Shown here one piece after another: positions 4,967-5,057 of a stretch of DNA of 5,057 bases; the first letter of the stretch is position 1, and every line of letters starts with the position of its first letter. The notes beneath the pieces are model-generated. The model had not been told where the DNA came from. It saw only the letters and a program-made list of their open reading frames with translations, and searched no databases. This DNA comes from Pseudomonadota bacterium. GTDB lineage: Bacteria; Pseudomonadota; Gammaproteobacteria; Magnimaribacterales; D2472. The stretch is taken from contig RGHK01000075.1 of the NCBI GenBank assembly GCA_010024215.1, forward strand, positions 1 through 5,057, given 5' to 3'. The translations under genes were made by a program, and so were the position numbers.

Positions 4967-5057
4967 AGATACATATTTTTTATAAATACGGGAGACCTAT
5001 TTTTGGTAAATATGATGAAGAAAATAACAAACCTATGTTGTATTCTCCTGAAGTTTG
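4960..5057 (+). CDS. Possible start of an unidentified gene, partial at window end
   Basis: An ATG at 4960 opens a frame that runs off the window end (32 full codons). It reads MLQIHIFYKYGRPIFGK and continues with DEENNKPMLYSPEV. Its composition looks protein-like, but I recognise no family. It is not the start of KdsC, as there is no DxDGV motif, nor of LptC, as there is no N-terminal membrane helix. Two other readings compete. One is a plus-strand frame from TTG 5003 or ATG 5012 (MMKKITNLCCILLKF, faintly signal-peptide-like, with GGGAG eight bases before the TTG). The other is a minus-strand gene end (5057 to the stop at 4980-4982, ending in SSSYLPKIGLPYL) that would converge on kdsD. The window is too short to choose, so the coding call is weak. 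Confidence 0.2.
   Translation, partial: MLQIHIFYKYGRPIFGKYDEENNKPMLYSPEV

Noticed and set aside
1..5057. CRISPR array, insertion sequence, tRNA/rRNA, prophage or defence system
   Set aside because: No spaced direct repeats, terminal inverted repeats with a transposase, RNA gene signatures or accessory-type genes were seen; the window is dense with core envelope genes.

Overview
The window looks like chromosomal core DNA from an AT-rich (about 30% GC by eye), compact gammaproteobacterium. The protein set and its order point there: ZapE, a DegS/AlgW-type membrane protease, MurA, IbaG, MlaC and KdsD occur near one another in gammaproteobacteria. As I recall it, the Pseudomonas region runs zapE ... 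algW-hisCDG-murA-ibaG-mlaBCDEF-kdsD-kdsC-lptC. Tight packing, overlapping genes and the lack of clear Shine-Dalgarno sites suggest a streamlined, possibly marine, free-living lineage. That last point is inference; no rRNA or other marker is present.

Layout. 1-808 (minus) is the 5' three-quarters of zapE, cut by the window edge. It diverges from degS (816-1805, plus) with about 7 bp between the start codons. degS converges on murA (1794-3053, minus), and the two genes overlap by 12 bp at their stops. murA is the last gene of a minus-strand run mlaC-ibaG-murA: mlaC (3265-3906) overlaps ibaG (3054 to about 3272), and the ibaG stop abuts the murA ATG. kdsD (3961-4923, plus) diverges from mlaC across a very short gap that holds a strong extended -10 for mlaC and a plausible facing promoter for kdsD. 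The last 134 bases (4924-5057) hold a weak inverted repeat and possibly the start of another gene that I cannot identify. No RNA gene, CRISPR array, insertion sequence or prophage signal was seen.

The genes share a cell-envelope theme. MurA commits UDP-GlcNAc to peptidoglycan. KdsD makes the precursor of Kdo for lipopolysaccharide. MlaC carries phospholipids across the periplasm. DegS is the envelope-stress sensor protease that starts the sigma-E cascade. ZapE is a division-associated AAA-type ATPase, and IbaG is a BolA-family protein linked to Fe-S or glutaredoxin partners and to envelope physiology.

I do not see a previously undescribed system. The points most worth a second look are the solitary mlaC without mlaFEDB, its predicted leaderless transcript, a run of alternating half-sites at the zapE/degS divergent junction, and the unidentified sequence where kdsC would be expected.
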